In this document: in pieces, positions 62,374 to 64,000 of the stretch
Position numbering within the stretch: position 1 is the first letter of the stretch
Layout of the letters: each line of letters begins with the position of its first letter
Assembly (NCBI GenBank): GCA_019429255.1
Contig: JAHYIY010000005.1
Location: 61,262-125,261, forward strand
From: Desulfuromonadales bacterium
GTDB taxonomy: Bacteria; Desulfobacterota; Desulfuromonadia; Desulfuromonadales; Geopsychrobacteraceae
Direction of reading: 5' to 3'
Length of the DNA: 64,000 nucleotides
Program-made: the position numbers and the translations under genes
Notes under the pieces: generated by a model
Database searches by the model: none
What the model saw: the letters and a program-made list of their open reading frames with translations, nothing else
Told to the model about the DNA's origin: nothing

Positions 62374-63018
62374 ATGTCTTTTATTCTTGATGCCCTGAAT
62401 AAATCGGAACGCAGGCGCAGAGCATTAGCCGGTGAGGAACCCCAGGCCATCTGTGAGCCGCCGGCGCCAATAGCAGCCGTTTCCCGGCGTTGGATCCTGG
62501 TAGCGGTTGCGCTTTTGTTTCTGTGTATTCTGCTGTTGCTGGCAATCCTGGTGGTGCAATCTTCACGGAATTCAGATGTGGTTTTGGTGCAACCCTTGGC
62601 TCCAGTTGCAGATACTGTTGTTATGCCTGCGCCGTTGCCGTCGCCGGCGCCCTCGATAGCTCCCCAGCCTGATGTCCAGCGCCAAGCGGGGGTTGAAGAA
62701 TCCGAAGGGGCTGGGCTGGAGCAGCGCACAGAACCAACGGCAGCGGTTCCTTCTTCTCCTTCCGCGAAAACAGAGGATCCCGTCTACCGTATCAGCGACC
62801 TGCCGCCGGAGGTGCGCAGGCGCTTGCCGGTCCTGCAGATGGCGCTGCATGCCTATAATCCCGCCGCTGCGGATGCGAGTCTGGTGCAGATCAACGGTCG
62901 TCTGGTAAGGGCAGGGGCGCAGCTAGCGGAGAACCTGACGGTGGAGGAGATTACCCCGAATGGAGCGATTCTGCGTAGCGGTAGTTACCTTTTTCTGCTG
63001 CCGCGCCGGGGTCAGTAA
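62374..63018 (+). CDS. gspB: General secretion pathway protein B
   Basis: 214 residues from the ATG at 62374; another ATG at 62368 overlaps the gspA stop (ATGA). N-terminal MSFILDALNKSERRRRAL is the GspB signature. Membrane segment WILVAVALLFLCILLLLAILVV (about 40-62), Pro/Ala-rich spacer, then the C-terminal domain (LQMALHAYNPAAADASLVQINGRLVRAG). Partner of GspA. Its end overlaps the convergent glycerate kinase by 7 bp. Confidence 0.93.
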   Translation: MSFILDALNKSERRRRALAGEEPQAICEPPAPIAAVSRRWILVAVALLFLCILLLLAILVVQSSRNSDVVLVQPLAPVADTVVMPAPLPSPAPSIAPQPDVQRQAGVEESEGAGLEQRTEPTAAVPSSPSAKTEDPVYRISDLPPEVRRRLPVLQMALHAYNPAAADASLVQINGRLVRAGAQLAENLTVEEITPNGAILRSGSYLFLLPRRGQ

Positions 63019-64000
63019 ATAAGGATTATCTGCAGATCACCAACATTGGTGTTGGTCGGGCCGGTCATGAGCAACCCTGCAACTTTTTCGAAAAAATGAT
63101 AGGAATCGTTGTCGCCAAGGTAGCGATCTATCTCCAGAGCGGCGCTTTCGGCGCGTGACAGGATCTCGGCGTCGGCAAAAGCGCCTGCGGCGTCGGTTGG
63201 TCCGTCGTTGCCGTCGGTTGCGGCCGAGAGAAAGGTCACCTTTTTGTTCTGATCATCTCCCCATGCTGCCAACTCGCACAGAAATGCCAGCGCCAGTTCC
63301 TGATTGCGCCCCCCTTTACCGTTCCCTTGCAGCGTGACCACCGTTTCGCCACCAAACAGCAGACACGCCGGTTTTTCCATGAACAGGTCGCTGGCGGCAA
63401 CCTCGCGGGCAATGGTAGCCAGGTAACGGGCGGCGTGGCGGGCTTCGCCGCTGATCATGACGCTACCCGCCCTGGTGTGGTAGCCGAGCTGCCTGGCCTG
63501 CTGTTCTGCCGCCAGCAGGGCGTGACGATTGGTGCCGATAAGAATATTGGTGGCATAGGCAAGCGAGCTGTCACCCGCCTTGGGGGTTTCGGCCAATCTG
63601 CCGGACTGACCCAGTTCCAGGGCCGCCAGGATACTGGCCGGGGTTCGCGATCGCAGCTGATAGCGATCAATGATGTTGATGGCGTCGCTGAAGGTGGTGG
63701 GATCCGCACTGGTCAGGCCGGAGGCGATGCTGCTGAGGTCGTCGCCGACAACGTCGGAAAGAATAAAATTGAGGCTCCGGGCTGGTGCTGCCAGGCGCAG
63801 AAAGCGTCCGCCCTTGATGGCCGACAGGTGCTTGCGGACACAGTTGATTTCTTCGATGGGAGCGCCACAGCCCAGCAGCAGGCTGGTGATTAGCTGTTTG
63901 TCGGTCAGGGAAACAGCAGCTCGGCCGGCGGAAGATTGCGGATCGAGGGGGTAGGGGAGCAGGGCCGAAGCGCCCCCGGAAATGCAGTTGATGATCAGGG
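63012..64000 (-). CDS. Glycerate 2-kinase, MOFRL/DUF4147 family (5' end outside window)
   Basis: Open frame from the window edge to the stop at 63012; no stop codon occurs between 63597 and 64000, so a TTG at 63596 is not the true start. Visible: GGASALLPYPLD, NCVRKHLSAIKGGRFLRLAAPA and DINIIDRYQL-like DAINIIDRYQLRSRTPASIL in the DUF4147 part. The C-terminal MOFRL domain has GGRNQELALAFL, FLSAATDGNDGPTDAAGAF and TGPTNTNVGDLQIILI. It phosphorylates glycerate to 2-phosphoglycerate. Confidence 0.9.
   Translation of the reverse strand, partial: LIINCISGGASALLPYPLDPQSSAGRAAVSLTDKQLITSLLLGCGAPIEEINCVRKHLSAIKGGRFLRLAAPARSLNFILSDVVGDDLSSIASGLTSADPTTFSDAINIIDRYQLRSRTPASILAALELGQSGRLAETPKAGDSSLAYATNILIGTNRHALLAAEQQARQLGYHTRAGSVMISGEARHAARYLATIAREVAASDLFMEKPACLLFGGETVVTLQGNGKGGRNQELALAFLCELAAWGDDQNKKVTFLSAATDGNDGPTDAAGAFADAEILSRAESAALEIDRYLGDNDSYHFFEKVAGLLMTGPTNTNVGDLQIILIY

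Overview
This window looks like chromosome from a Desulfuromonas/Geobacter-type bacterium (Desulfuromonadia, formerly Deltaproteobacteria). The inference rests on gene content: the ResB/CcsB cytochrome c maturation pair, a secreted tetraheme cytochrome c, lactate oxidation through LutABC- and GlcDF-type iron-sulfur/flavin enzymes, many sigma-54 activators and c-di-GMP proteins, an acetoacetate/butyrate gene set, and the 3' end of a beta-lysine acetyltransferase gene (osmolyte synthesis, suggesting a marine or brackish habitat). No rRNA, tRNA, CRISPR array or prophage was seen.

Layout. 1-6060: ablB end, DUF169 and DUF3617 proteins, a 33-codon methyltransferase remnant, ccsB-resB, a small secreted protein and cbpA. 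6230-10966: protoporphyrinogen oxidase, DUF2288, a uracil-DNA glycosylase-like protein, an orphan KAP-like P-loop NTPase and thioredoxin. 11092-16970: a heme operon (SIS protein, hemX, hemA, hemC, hemD, hemB) behind a near-consensus promoter. 16998-26435: M16 peptidase, a large GAF/sigma-54 activator, a repeat-packed 1 kb gap, then an HDOD histidine kinase and a REC-PAS-GGDEF-EAL protein. 26482-43500: the carbon-metabolism core: glcDF, a TakP-like TRAP transporter, an AtoC-like activator, 3-hydroxybutyrate dehydrogenase, a one-piece CoA-transferase, AtoE, thiolase, lutC and a fused lutBA. 43518-43698: a candidate small RNA. 43912-49715: glnA, an APH/AAA kinase-like protein, a DUF1858/Fe-S/hemerythrin trio and the tetraheme cytochrome. 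49809-56923: lactate permease and a complete LIV-type ABC operon. 57247-64000: AEC and MFS transporters, hemolysin III, a second small-RNA candidate, gspA-gspB and a partial glycerate kinase.

Two themes connect the window. First, near-identical palindromic operators (TGGT-N3-ACCA type, as bound by GntR regulators of the LldR/PdhR group) lie at or near predicted promoters of glcDF, the TRAP operon, lutC-lutBA, lldP and the small-RNA candidate at 43552-43698. This suggests one lactate/2-oxoacid regulon covering uptake, oxidation and possibly RNA-level control; its regulator is not in this window.

Second, the intergenic space is colonised by short mobile repeats. About ten copies of a ~155 bp element have GTAACTGTTCAGC-type terminal inverted repeats, and five are flanked by perfect 8-bp direct repeats, as expected for a MITE moved by an IS66-like transposase. 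A second, 150-bp family has two identical copies, one inserted inside a copy of the first. A third family carries the GGGGGACATAATACC motif.
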